Shown one piece after another: positions 17,776 to 26,353 of a stretch of DNA of 64,000 nt. A program made the position numbers and the translations under genes. Under the pieces are notes generated by a model that did no database searches, was not told the origin of the DNA, and was given only the letters and a program-made list of their open reading frames with translations. Each line of letters opens with the position of its first letter. Position 1 is the first letter of the stretch. This DNA is from Sphingobacterium sp. UBA5670 (GTDB taxonomy: Bacteria; Bacteroidota; Bacteroidia; Sphingobacteriales; Sphingobacteriaceae): NCBI RefSeq assembly GCF_002420705.1, contig NZ_DIIM01000014.1, positions 121,612 to 185,611 on the forward strand, given 5' to 3'.

Positions 17776-20022
17776 ATGAAATATATTAATTTTGCGGTCT
17801 GTGCAGGCCTATTGTCTTTAATTGGTTGTGCTTCGCTAAAAAGCTCCGATGAAAGTTACTATGCAACGTATGTAAATCCTTTTATCGGAACGGACTTTAC
17901 CGGAAATACATATCCAGGCGCACAGTCTCCCTTTGGGATGGTGCAGCTAAGTCCAGATAACGGGCTGCCTGGCTGGGACCGTATTTCTGGATATTTTTAT
18001 CCCGACAGTACAATTTCTGGCTTTAGCCATACACATTTAAGCGGTACCGGGGCGGGTGACTTATACGATATATCTTTCATGCCGGTGACATTGCCCTATC
18101 ATGAAGCGGAAGCTCCTCTTGGTATACATTCCAAGTTTTCCCACAAAGACGAAAAGGCACATGCAGGATATTATCAGGTAAAACTGGTTGATTATGATAT
18201 CAATGTAGAACTGACGGCAACAGCACGTTGTGGTATTCAACGCTATACTTTTCCAAAGGCGGAATCTGCCGTATTTTTAGATTTAAAGAAAGCGATGAAC
18301 TGGGATGCGACTACAGATTCGCGCATCGAAGTGGTAGATTCCGTGACTATTCGTGGCTATCGTTTTTCTGAAGGCTGGGCCAGAGGGCAACGTGTCTATT
18401 TTGAAACTCGTTTTTCCAAACCTTTTACAGCTGTTCATATCGATAGCACAGTAATATTATCAAGTGCCGATACAACAGCGAAAAAGGCAAAACGAATCGG
18501 TACAGCCTATAAAGCGCGATTTGATTTTAAAACTGCCGAAGGAGAACAGGTAACGCTCAGTACAGCACTTTCAGGTGTAAGCATGGAAGGTGCTTCCAAA
18601 AATTTGAAAGCGGAAGTTCCTAAAGATGATTTTGACTATTATTTGAAAGAGGCAGAGCAAAATTGGAACAATGAATTGGGTAGGGTTGCCATCGAAACCA
18701 AAGACAAAGAGGAGCAAGTAAAGTTCTATACAGCATTGTATCATTCCATGCTTGCACCGACAATTTTTAGTGACGTTGATGGTGCTTATATGGGGGCTGA
18801 CCGAAAAATACATCAGGCTGAAGGCTGGACCAACTACAGTACATTTTCCCTTTGGGATACCTATAGAGCTTCACATCCCTTATTTACTTATATTGATCCT
18901 AATCGTGTAAACGATATGATTAAGTCGTTCATCGCTTTTTATGAACAACATGGCCGATTGCCAGTATGGAATATTTACGGGAGTGAAACAGATATGATGA
19001 TCGGGAATCATGCAATTCCTGTAATTGTAGATGCATATTTAAAAGGAATCGGTGATTTTGATGCTACAAAAGCATTAGAAGCCTGCGTTGCGACAGCTAA
19101 TATCGACAATTATAGAGGTATAGGGCTGTATAAAAAATTGGGCTATGTACCTTATGATGTCAAGGATGAATATAATGCTGAAAACTGGTCGCTATCCAGA
19201 ACACTTGAATATGCATACGATGATCATTGTATCGCCATGATGGCGGATAAGATGGGAAAGAAAGAGATTGCAGGAACATTTTTTGCAAGAGCGCAGAACT
19301 ACAAAAATGTTTATAATCCGTCAACTTCATTTATGCAGCCCCGAAATAGTAAAGGTAAATTTATTACACCATTTGATCCCGAAGAGTATAGTGCGCATAT
19401 CTGTGAGAGTAATGCTTGGCAATATTTCTGGTCCGTGCAGCATGATATTCCCGGATTGATTAAGCTTGTTGGTGGGCAAGAACGCTTCGCTCAGAAGTTG
19501 GATAGCATGTTCACATTTCATCCTTCGGATACCAGCAAACTTCCAATTTTTAGCACAGGAATGATTGGTCAATATGCACATGGTAACGAACCAAGCCACC
19601 ATGCACTCTATTTATTTAATGCTGTTGGACAACCTTGGAAAACACAGCAATATGCTGCAGAGGTTATGAGTAAACTTTATTTAAATACGCCTGCTGGATT
19701 GAGTGGAAATGATGATTGTGGACAGATGTCAGCTTGGTATGTATTCAGCTCGTTAGGTTTTTATCCTGTAGATCCTATCAGTGGGAAATATGAGATCGGC
19801 ACACCTTTGTTCGAAAAAGCCGAATTGAAGCTGTCCAATGGAAAGAAATTTAGGGTTAAGGCAAACCAGGTGAGCAAATCCAATATTTATATTCAATCGG
19901 TTACTCTCGATGGTAAACCTCTTGAAACAAGTTATATTACACATGAACAGATTATGTCAGGTGCGACATTAGTGTTTGAAATGGGCGAGAAACCAGGACC
20001 GATGTGGTACAAAAATAAGTAG
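17776..20022 (+). CDS. GH92 family alpha-mannosidase, lipoprotein
   Basis: A protein of 748 aa with a lipobox (LIGC, Cys18), so probably anchored at the outer membrane or its periplasmic face. It has the standard GH92 motifs: 'VNPFIGTDFTGNTYPGAQ' (in two adjoining pieces), 'FSHTHLSGTGAGD', 'FSLWDTYRASHPL', catalytic acid E605 in 'HGNEPSHH', and 'GNDDCGQMSAWY' with the two Asp residues of the base/water-activating site. The 33-base gap from the preceding gene suggests one transcript. Together the three enzymes could trim different mannose linkages. No SusC/SusD pair, sulfatase or endo-mannosidase is in the neighbourhood, so this is not a full utilisation locus within the window. Confidence 0.94.
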   Translation: MKYINFAVCAGLLSLIGCASLKSSDESYYATYVNPFIGTDFTGNTYPGAQSPFGMVQLSPDNGLPGWDRISGYFYPDSTISGFSHTHLSGTGAGDLYDISFMPVTLPYHEAEAPLGIHSKFSHKDEKAHAGYYQVKLVDYDINVELTATARCGIQRYTFPKAESAVFLDLKKAMNWDATTDSRIEVVDSVTIRGYRFSEGWARGQRVYFETRFSKPFTAVHIDSTVILSSADTTAKKAKRIGTAYKARFDFKTAEGEQVTLSTALSGVSMEGASKNLKAEVPKDDFDYYLKEAEQNWNNELGRVAIETKDKEEQVKFYTALYHSMLAPTIFSDVDGAYMGADRKIHQAEGWTNYSTFSLWDTYRASHPLFTYIDPNRVNDMIKSFIAFYEQHGRLPVWNIYGSETDMMIGNHAIPVIVDAYLKGIGDFDATKALEACVATANIDNYRGIGLYKKLGYVPYDVKDEYNAENWSLSRTLEYAYDDHCIAMMADKMGKKEIAGTFFARAQNYKNVYNPSTSFMQPRNSKGKFITPFDPEEYSAHICESNAWQYFWSVQHDIPGLIKLVGGQERFAQKLDSMFTFHPSDTSKLPIFSTGMIGQYAHGNEPSHHALYLFNAVGQPWKTQQYAAEVMSKLYLNTPAGLSGNDDCGQMSAWYVFSSLGFYPVDPISGKYEIGTPLFEKAELKLSNGKKFRVKANQVSKSNIYIQSVTLDGKPLETSYITHEQIMSGATLVFEMGEKPGPMWYKNK

Positions 20023-20049
20023 CCTCTTTTCTATGAAATCTTTTTAAGC

Positions 20050-20095
20050 GCAGCCTCCAAATGAATATTAATGAATTTGGGGGCTGCTTGTTTTC
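20050..20095 (+). terminator. Terminator after the GH92 genes, overlapping the end of the GNAT gene
   Basis: A 13-bp stem, GCAGCCTCCAAAT (20050-20062) with ATTTGGGGGCTGC (20075-20087), one G-T pair, followed by TTGTTTTC. Its 3' arm lies inside the last codons of the convergent GNAT gene. Confidence 0.65.
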
Positions 20096-20643
20096 TCGGC
20101 TGGATTATTCAGGATTTTGTAAAAGTAGGTTGTGCTACATGGCAAACCATTGGGAAGAAGAGCGTAATTTGGAATATCACCGACAATAGTCCAGCCACAT
20201 TTTTGGTACATGAAATATGCAGGGCTATCAGTTACTGTATCGAGCACGATAAGCGTTTTATTTAGATCAATGGCTATCTTTTCAATTTGCTGAAGCAATT
20301 TCTGTGCAATGCCCATTCTGCGAAAGTCAGAATGAACCAGCATTTTGGCAACATCTGCACGATGTACTTGATTAGAAGGGAGGTCAGTTTGCAATTGAAC
20401 TGTTCCGGTGATCTGATTTGTCACGCTATTTTTGGCAACAATTAATACAGTTCTCTGCTTTTTGACCTTATCTAGAACTTCGTTCCAGAATCTGCTCGCC
20501 TGTTCAACAGTCAGATCGTCCATAAAACCTACAGAAGCACCTCCTTGGACAATGTTAAAAGTCAAGTCTACGAGTTGGGCAATTAAGATGTCACTGGATT
20601 CTTTGATTTCTTCAATGACAAAATCTATATTGGTAGTAAGCAT
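20068..20643 (-). CDS. GNAT-family N-acetyltransferase
   Basis: Cytosolic acetyl-CoA-dependent acetyltransferase of 191 aa. The acetyl-CoA binding motif A is clear in 'KMLVHSDFRRMGIAQKLLQQIE' (RRMGIA as the Q/RxxGxA loop), preceded by strand 'ITGTVQL' and followed by 'LIVLDTVTDSPAYFMYQKCGW', the usual motif B with Tyr. Substrate not deducible. It converges on the third GH92 gene with 45 bases between the stops. Confidence 0.88.
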   Translation of the reverse strand: MLTTNIDFVIEEIKESSDILIAQLVDLTFNIVQGGASVGFMDDLTVEQASRFWNEVLDKVKKQRTVLIVAKNSVTNQITGTVQLQTDLPSNQVHRADVAKMLVHSDFRRMGIAQKLLQQIEKIAIDLNKTLIVLDTVTDSPAYFMYQKCGWTIVGDIPNYALLPNGLPCSTTYFYKILNNPAEKTSSPQIH

Positions 20644-20670
20644 GGAGCTGCCGTGTTTGATTGTAAATTT

Positions 20671-20904
20671 TTATTCACTTCGGGTGAACGCAAAATAGAT
20701 GACATAAAGCCAGCCGAGTATCCCGTGAATTAAAGCCCAAAGTATTGATTTATTGCGGTCCCACGAAGTGACGACGGCAATTACTGAGCCAAGGCCTATT
20801 CCCGATTGCGTGATCGTCTGTGTCGTTGATTTACTGATCTCCTGTCCAAACACTACATTGGAAATGAATATAAACAGTATAAATAACGTAAGCTGTTTCA
20901 TCAT
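20671..20904 (-). CDS. Small membrane protein of unknown function
   Basis: A protein of 77 aa with an N-terminal signal-like helix (4-20, ending VVFGQ), a Gly/Ser/Thr-rich middle and a C-terminal transmembrane helix ('WALIHGILGWLYVIYFAF'). 'SWDRNKSILWALIHGILGW' resembles small Bacteroidota inner-membrane proteins with no assigned role. Its start is 5 bases after the stop of the next upstream gene on the same strand, so the two are probably co-transcribed. Confidence 0.65.
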   Translation of the reverse strand: MMKQLTLFILFIFISNVVFGQEISKSTTQTITQSGIGLGSVIAVVTSWDRNKSILWALIHGILGWLYVIYFAFTRSE

Positions 20905-20908
20905 AATT

Positions 20909-21157
20909 TTATTGGGCTCCTCTTATTTTGAGTTCTTCATTGATATCTTTTATTCTTTTGAAATTGAGAATCGCAATTGGAGATAAAGCAAAAGGAATGG
21001 CCATAAGTGCACTAAATCCTTTGGTAACCGAAGTGTAAATCCCCATTCCCAATAAAATAAAAAGCATGACGGTTAACATCCAGGTAATTACCAATGCAGT
21101 TTTCCTGTTGGTTTGAAGCTCTTCAATAGTCATTCCGTTTAATGGTCTGTTATTCAT
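20909..21157 (-). CDS. Two-helix membrane protein of unknown function
   Basis: A protein of 82 aa: short cytosolic N-terminus ('MNNRPLNGMTIEELQTNRKT'), two transmembrane helices (about 22-43 and 50-66) and a charged C-terminus ('RIKDINEELKIRG'). The pattern 'MTIEEL' followed by two helices is common in small Bacteroidota proteins that some databases label redox-active disulfide protein 2, although no Cys pair is present here. Likely in an operon with the 77-aa membrane protein downstream. Confidence 0.65.
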   Translation of the reverse strand: MNNRPLNGMTIEELQTNRKTALVITWMLTVMLFILLGMGIYTSVTKGFSALMAIPFALSPIAILNFKRIKDINEELKIRGAQ

Positions 21158-21592
21158 GAATTTCTTTGGTTTATATTCTCTAATTTCCGTAATTCTTTTT
21201 AAGAAACAAAGTGTTGGGCTTCAAATGATGTGTAAATTCTGTGATATATGATAATTATTTTGTAAAAATAACGAAATAGCTATAAAAATCTAGAGAATAA
21301 ACAGGGAATTGAAGCGATTCTTGCTTTCTATAGGGATTATTATAATCGATACGATTTGATTTTGAATAATCTTTTGAGAAACGGAATTTTACAGAGTAGA
21401 GCGTTTTATAAAAGAATAATGTAGGCATGCAGCAAAAAAATGAAGATGCCGAACGATATCTCAATAAAAAGAAGGATATGTTAAGTTGAGGAAATTGCAG
21501 GGCTAATGACGAATCTTAAAATAAAGACCGCGAATATTAAAAGCAATGAAAAGGCAAAATTAAAAATATGTTATTTGCGGAAAAATTAAGAA
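21158..21592. other. Intergenic region with possible degraded frame
   Basis: A plus-strand frame at 21272-21424 has no start codon but reads protein-like (for example 'GIEAILAFYRDYYNRYDLILNN'-type helical text, here given only in part). A second frame at 21427-21489 begins with ATG and reads 'MQQKNEDAERYLNKKKDMLS'. They may be pieces of one decayed gene joined by a frameshift, but this is weak. The minus-strand frame over the same bases is less protein-like. No terminator or promoter was recognised. Confidence 0.25.
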
Positions 21593-22093
21593 ATGAGAAT
21601 TTTAGCACTAGTCGTTACGATATTTACCATATGTTCCTGTAGAGGTAATTTCGAATCGGGATATAACGAAAAAATGGCACATCTTTTTCAGAGCTGTACG
21701 GAAAAATTGGAAGAGAGCTATGGGAAGTTATTGAATGGGGAATATGATGTCGATAAATCCGAATCTTCCTATGAAATGAAATTGAATGAGGCACGTGCTT
21801 TGAGCAGTTATATCAAAGGAATAAAATGCGAAGCTGTTCAGTTGAGGCCTGCTAAAACTGCGGAGGGTTTTCATGTGGCTACAGTTACGTATATGGCACA
21901 AATCGCTGATGGATATGGTGTTTTGTTGATTAAATATATTGATGAACAGAAAAAAGGAGCTAGGAAAAGTCTGCTTAGGGAGATTACGGATGAAAAAACG
22001 CGACTTGCGGCCTTGGCCGATGAGTGTTTTGCGCATCAAATGGCCTTCTTGCATCAAGCTGGAAAAAAGGGTGATAAGGAAACAAGAAAGTAA
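21593..22093 (+). CDS. Putative lipoprotein of unknown function
   Basis: A protein of 166 aa with a short signal and a lipobox ending at Cys16 (TICSC). The mature part is mainly helical and charged ('HLFQSCTEKLEESYGKL', 'KSLLREITDEKTRLAALADECFAHQ') with three further cysteines. I do not recognise a family. The next gene, also a lipoprotein, starts 26 bases later, so they probably form an operon. Confidence 0.65.
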   Translation: MRILALVVTIFTICSCRGNFESGYNEKMAHLFQSCTEKLEESYGKLLNGEYDVDKSESSYEMKLNEARALSSYIKGIKCEAVQLRPAKTAEGFHVATVTYMAQIADGYGVLLIKYIDEQKKGARKSLLREITDEKTRLAALADECFAHQMAFLHQAGKKGDKETRK

Positions 22094-22119
22094 TTAAAGT
22101 ACATTTTGATTTTATAGAG

Positions 22120-22971
22120 ATGTTAAAGCTAGAATATAAATGGTATTTGTTGATTATTTTACCGATGATGGCATTGTCCTGTAAGAGTAAAATAACAGCA
22201 CAGCAGCCATCAGCGCCTATTGCAATGGTGGATACCGTAAAGCCAGATTGGTATCGTGAAAACTATGGTCAGGTTGTTATGATTGACGATAATTTAGTGG
22301 TTAAAAAAAACGATAGTTATTTAATAGATCTTCCATTGCGGATTGTTCCAGATTCCACCTATGTCTTCTTTTTGAGTGCTAGAATTCCGGTGGAATTATT
22401 TAAGAAATCAAATGAATTTTATCCCGATCTTCAGCATTTTGTGCTGATCGTCCCAGACTGGAAATTTTATGATGAGATTGCTAAAGAAGCATCAAAACAA
22501 GGTATGTGTATAGAACCTGCGACGACCAATTTTTATTATTCGATAAAAAGAGAGGACGGTGTGGTTAAGGTTGATAGTATTCGTCGTTCTGGTGACGATA
22601 ACCTGGGCTTTGATTTCATTAAACCTGCTTCGCCTAAAAATATGCTGACAGTTTACAGGAAGGAAACTTATGGATCCGTTTGCTGTCCACGTGATCCAAA
22701 ATGGGATATGGTAGATAAGGATGACTCTTTTTTGCACGATTTTGAACAAACTAATCACCTCAAGGTAACCAAGGGGAGGTATGTGCAGATGGAGGGTAAA
22801 GAAGGCGAAAAAAGTATCTATTATACGTTGCCCGAATTGGCTTCAGCACAACGGCTGGAATTTTTAGTAGCTAAATATGCGCAAACAACGCCGTTTGTAA
22901 CGCAGTTATTTGCACCCCAAATGGTACCGTTTGTAAGCGAAGGTTTTAACAAAATGAAAGAGCTGCCCTAA
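22120..22971 (+). CDS. Putative lipoprotein of unknown function
   Basis: A protein of 283 aa with a signal and a lipobox (MALSC, Cys21). The body has alternating strand-like segments ('YLIDLPLRIVPDSTYVFFLS', 'KNMLTVYRKETYGSVCCPRDPKW') and a striking 'VCCPRDPKWD'. No family was recognised. It follows another lipoprotein gene and ends before a hairpin at 23021-23056. Confidence 0.65.
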   Translation: MLKLEYKWYLLIILPMMALSCKSKITAQQPSAPIAMVDTVKPDWYRENYGQVVMIDDNLVVKKNDSYLIDLPLRIVPDSTYVFFLSARIPVELFKKSNEFYPDLQHFVLIVPDWKFYDEIAKEASKQGMCIEPATTNFYYSIKREDGVVKVDSIRRSGDDNLGFDFIKPASPKNMLTVYRKETYGSVCCPRDPKWDMVDKDDSFLHDFEQTNHLKVTKGRYVQMEGKEGEKSIYYTLPELASAQRLEFLVAKYAQTTPFVTQLFAPQMVPFVSEGFNKMKELP

Positions 22972-23020
22972 CGCGAGAAATTATAATGCAAATGATTCGA
23001 TAATAACATACTTTTTTTCA

Positions 23021-23056
23021 TTTGAGATAAAGCTATTCGATCAGCTTTATCTCAAA
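23021..23056. terminator. Hairpin between convergent lipoprotein and glutaminyl cyclase genes
   Basis: A perfect 14-bp stem, TTTGAGATAAAGCT with AGCTTTATCTCAAA, and an 8-nt loop. It covers the last codons of the glutaminyl cyclotransferase gene. The T-run after it is short (CATTTTAT), so terminator action is inferred from position. Confidence 0.5.
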
Positions 23057-24142
23057 CATTTTATCCCAGTTTTTGCCGGTTACAAAGAAGGTGTTCGATT
23101 TTCGATTGTAGGCGATACCATTGAGTACATCTAAATCAACATGCTGTGTAACATTTTCACGTAACTTGGAAAGATCCACCAATGCCTCTACGGTGCCTGT
23201 TTTAGGGTCGATCCGTCCAATGACATCTTCCATAAAGAAATTTGCATAGATTTTTCCCTTTACCCATTCCATTTCATTGATCTGATCGACCATAGCTGTG
23301 TTCGTCGCGGCACGAATATAGTCTGATTTTGAGAAGTCATATGGATTGAGTGTATAGATGTAATCCGAACCGTTGGACATATATAAATTTTTTCCGTCAG
23401 AAGTCAAGCCCCAACCTTCCATTGGCTGAAAGTAAGGTAGTGTCTTAATAATCGATAAGGTGTTTATATCGTAAACATAGGCTATATTATTTTTATAGGT
23501 CAATTGATACAGTTTCCCATTGAGGATTGTGGCGCCTTCCCCAAAAATTGAATCATCCAATTCAATTTTCTTGATGGGCTCACCAGTTTTAGGGTTCGTC
23601 ATGCGAACACTCGATTTACCTTTATTTCCGCTTGGACCAATTCCATTTCCGGTACTTTCGATTAAGTTGTCGCCATAAAACTCCAAACCTTGTGTAAAAG
23701 CTTTAATATCATGCGGATAAATATTTACAATACTATATTGAAGCAAACGCGGAGGAGTGGAGGCGAATAAATCTATGCTTATCGTATTTTCCTCTTGTTT
23801 TCCATCACTAAACACGACAGCTTTAATAATCTGTTTGCCAAATTTCTCCTGTTTTAATGGATATTTGAAAGGTGTATTGCCGTTTACTTGTCCAATTTTT
23901 TTATCATTGATGTAATAGACGACAGAGTCTAATTTTGGCGTCTTCTCATGGTCTATTTTTAAAACTAGGTCCTCTCCCAGTGCATAGCTCTGTTTGATAT
24001 TGTCAAAGGTAAATGTCAGATTTTCTTCGGGCAGCCCGGATTGGGAGTTTGAAGTCATATTTGTGTTATTTCGCTTATTCTCAGTACAGCCTCCTAAAAT
24101 GGCTAGAATTATGAAACTAATTAGATAAGATTTTTTCTTCAT
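23033..24142 (-). CDS. Glutaminyl-peptide cyclotransferase, lipoprotein
   Basis: From the ATG at 24142 (MKKKSYLISF) the protein has 369 aa. An ATG seven codons earlier is less likely. The lipobox is ILGGC. About 100 residues of an Ig-like strand domain precede a five-bladed propeller of the plant/bacterial glutamine cyclotransferase type: 'YPHDIKAFTQGLEF', 'ESTGNGIGPSG', 'GEGATILNGKLYQLTYKN', 'EGWGLTSDGKNLYMSNGSD', 'INEMEWVKGKIYANFF' and 'LNGIAYNRKSNTFFVTGKNW'. These enzymes cyclise N-terminal Gln to pyroglutamate on exported proteins. In Bacteroidota many mature periplasmic proteins carry such an end. Confidence 0.9.
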   Translation of the reverse strand: MKKKSYLISFIILAILGGCTENKRNNTNMTSNSQSGLPEENLTFTFDNIKQSYALGEDLVLKIDHEKTPKLDSVVYYINDKKIGQVNGNTPFKYPLKQEKFGKQIIKAVVFSDGKQEENTISIDLFASTPPRLLQYSIVNIYPHDIKAFTQGLEFYGDNLIESTGNGIGPSGNKGKSSVRMTNPKTGEPIKKIELDDSIFGEGATILNGKLYQLTYKNNIAYVYDINTLSIIKTLPYFQPMEGWGLTSDGKNLYMSNGSDYIYTLNPYDFSKSDYIRAATNTAMVDQINEMEWVKGKIYANFFMEDVIGRIDPKTGTVEALVDLSKLRENVTQHVDLDVLNGIAYNRKSNTFFVTGKNWDKMFEIKLIE

Positions 24143-24314
24143 TGAAATGTTGTGCTTGATCAATCATCCTGTAATAAGCTGTTGTTCTATTACTCGTTAC
24201 CCAAACTTAGATAAATTGTTTTTTATATGCAATTCAATTACTTATTATATAAAACCATAAACCTTTTGTGAGAAAAAAGTGAACCATTATATACAGCTCA
24301 ATTGTTATAAGGAT

Positions 24315-25079
24315 ATGGAACAATCTTATTTTTTGGGAACAAGTGGTATTCTTTTGCCTTACAAGAATAGAAGTTTTTATCCCGAGCAGTTAGAGGGTAA
24401 GAGTCGGTTGACCGTATACAGCTTATTATTTAATTCTTTGGAGGTGAACAGTTCTTTTTATAAAATTCCTCGGGAAGAAACTGTTCGGAGATGGTCCGAA
24501 GAAACGACCGATGGTTTTCGATTTACTTTTAAGCTTTGGAAAGGAATTACGCATCAAAAGGAACTCAGGTTTGATCCACAGGATGTAGTTAGATTTCTGT
24601 CCGTTATTGATAGCGTCGGTCAAAAGAAAGGATGTTTACTTATACAATTACCACCATCATTTAAATTTACTTCCCTTGCAAGGCTTACTGAGCTACTGGA
24701 CTGTATCAGTCAGGATAAGAGAAGTGAGGCCTGGGAGGTATGTGTAGAATTTAGAAACGCCTCCTGGTATAGGGAAGAAACTCTTGTTCTTTTAAAATCA
24801 TATGGAATGCAGCTGGTTATCCATGATAAGGATACTCTTGGGATGCGTCTCCAATTTACAGATATAAAGACTATCTATATGCGCTTTCATGGACCAGATG
24901 GAGATTATCGAGGAAGCTATTCGGACAGTGTGTTGAAGGAATACAGTACCTATATAAATAGTTGGATTGCTGAGGAAAAAGAAGTATATGCTTATTTTAA
25001 CAATACCATTGGATCGGCACTTGCTAACCTGAATACATTAGCGAATTATATCACAGCGGGCAAAGCATCTTCGATTTAA
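24315..25079 (+). CDS. DUF72 (YecE-like) family protein
   Basis: A protein of 254 aa from the ATG at 24315, 2 bases after AAGGA. A GTG at 24279 would add 12 residues that do not match the family start. The TIM-barrel family pattern is present: 'LGTSGILLPYKNRSFYPEQ', 'SLEVNSSFYKIPREETVRRW', 'FKLWKGITH', 'GCLLIQLPPSF', 'VEFRNASWY' and 'YMRFHGPDGDYRG', ending with 'YAYFNNT'. Its biochemical role is unknown. It converges with a small gene pair, 13 bases between stops. Confidence 0.88.
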   Translation: MEQSYFLGTSGILLPYKNRSFYPEQLEGKSRLTVYSLLFNSLEVNSSFYKIPREETVRRWSEETTDGFRFTFKLWKGITHQKELRFDPQDVVRFLSVIDSVGQKKGCLLIQLPPSFKFTSLARLTELLDCISQDKRSEAWEVCVEFRNASWYREETLVLLKSYGMQLVIHDKDTLGMRLQFTDIKTIYMRFHGPDGDYRGSYSDSVLKEYSTYINSWIAEEKEVYAYFNNTIGSALANLNTLANYITAGKASSI

Positions 25080-25092
25080 AACTATCGTCTCT

Positions 25093-25425
25093 TCAAAGGA
25101 TTCTATTGCGGATATATTCAGTGCCCATATAACCATCCCAATCTTCATGCTCACGCATAATTCGTTGGTATGCTGCTGCCAATGCCTGAACTTTCGTCAA
25201 TAAAGGGATACCTCTCCGGATGCAGTCATGATCGGAGAAAGTTCCAGCCTTATCGTACCATTGAAGCCAACCGAGTAATTCTTGTCTGGTCATCAGCTTT
25301 AATTTATCGAAAAGCATCTTATCTTTTAAGCCTAAAAGCTGATAACGCCAATCATTTCGATGTGATTCCATTGCTAGAATTTTGGGCAGCTGATGATCGA
25401 TGATCTGTTTGATAAAAGATTCCAT
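25093..25425 (-). CDS. Small protein with LLxWLQWxD motif, paralogue of its neighbour
   Basis: A 110-aa cytosolic protein of unknown function. It aligns without gaps over 70 residues to the next upstream gene product. Shared positions: 'DWR-QL', then 26 residues to 'LL-WLQW-D--G', 'D--CI', and 'K--A---Y--I-R-H'. The conserved Trp, Asp and Cys residues suggest a small helical fold under selection. It starts 11 bases after the stop of its paralogue, so they are probably co-transcribed. Confidence 0.65.
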   Translation of the reverse strand: MESFIKQIIDHQLPKILAMESHRNDWRYQLLGLKDKMLFDKLKLMTRQELLGWLQWYDKAGTFSDHDCIRRGIPLLTKVQALAAAYQRIMREHEDWDGYMGTEYIRNRIL

Positions 25426-25436
25426 AATTTCAAATT

Positions 25437-25757
25437 TTAGTTGTTAAACATAAGTTGTGCATGGGTGTTCGAAAAGGCGTTATATTTTCTTTTCATGTGG
25501 ATCCGCAGGATTTCTTTGTATATATATTCGATGGCCTTCATTTTAGAGATCTGCTGTACTCTATTTTCAATGCATTTGCGATCTGTATAGTTTCCTTTTG
25601 GATCATTCCATTGTAGCCAGTCAAGCAGCATTTCTTTTTCTAGCTTTTCAAGCCTTTGCTGTAGGCCTGCTAATTCGCTTTCTCTAAGCTGCTCGCGCCA
25701 GTCGGACCAAATGGAATTGGATATTGCTGCTCTTTTCTCTTTGAATTTGTTTTCCAT
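25437..25757 (-). CDS. Small protein with LLxWLQWxD motif, paralogue of its neighbour
   Basis: A 106-aa cytosolic protein of unknown function, the upstream member of a tandem paralogue pair. It reads 'DWREQL', 'LEKLEKEMLLDWLQWNDPKG', 'YTDRKCIENR' and 'KMKAIEYIYKEILRIH'. Helical and charged, no signal peptide, no known motif. A third small gene lies 31 bases upstream on the same strand. Confidence 0.65.
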   Translation of the reverse strand: MENKFKEKRAAISNSIWSDWREQLRESELAGLQQRLEKLEKEMLLDWLQWNDPKGNYTDRKCIENRVQQISKMKAIEYIYKEILRIHMKRKYNAFSNTHAQLMFNN

Positions 25758-25788
25758 GTATTTCTTAAAATCTGATTTGTAAAATCTA

Positions 25789-26103
25789 TTAGATGACTAG
25801 CTTGCTGATAATAGCGTTGCCTAGTTTACTTTTCATAAATAGCTCAATCTGTTTCAGTAATTCCGGGCTTACTTCGGGGACCCTTTCTAGATCTCGTATA
25901 AACCACTTCTGAATGACTGGGGTTTGTTTGGAACGCTGGTCGAATTTAACGACTTCAGCTCTCGATGATTTTCCTTCAGGATCGTAGTATGACCACAGTA
26001 CAATGAAAATCGTATTCGGGTCTTCATCGGGATAGGGGGTATGAAAACGAACGATGTCACCAACGTGTAACTCCTTATTGTCATATGTTGCGGTTTGTTC
26101 CAT
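25789..26103 (-). CDS. Small conserved-looking cytosolic protein, unknown function
   Basis: A 104-aa protein from the ATG at 26103. The frame stays open to 26406, but the extra 101 residues are Lys/His-rich and not protein-like, so that extension is rejected. The sequence has an SH3-like or KOW-like start ('HVGDIVRFHTPYPDEDPNTIFIVLWSY' in two parts) and 'QKWFIRDLERVPEVSPELL'. It may be a small ligand- or protein-binding barrel. It likely heads the small-gene cluster that runs to 25093. Confidence 0.6.
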   Translation of the reverse strand: MEQTATYDNKELHVGDIVRFHTPYPDEDPNTIFIVLWSYYDPEGKSSRAEVVKFDQRSKQTPVIQKWFIRDLERVPEVSPELLKQIELFMKSKLGNAIISKLVI

Positions 26104-26353
26104 AAAAAAGCGTCGTCTAAAACTGATAATCAAATATACTAATAATATTAGTATTTCAAAATTATTGCTAAAAATTTTACACTTTTTATGAGCGCTCGTT
26201 GATTTTGATAGATGGAACTTATCCTTTAAGCGGATTTCGGCTAATGCTATTTTTATTGCTAGCAGGTGGTTGGATTTTAGGGAGTTATCTTTTGTCTTCT
26301 TGTGTCGATGATCAAATCGTGTTGGAGTTCGATGTGTTGTATTCTTAATAGCT

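Noticed and set aside
21255..21464. 69-aa minus-strand frame
   Set aside because: Less protein-like than the opposite strand, no start signal, and no neighbour.
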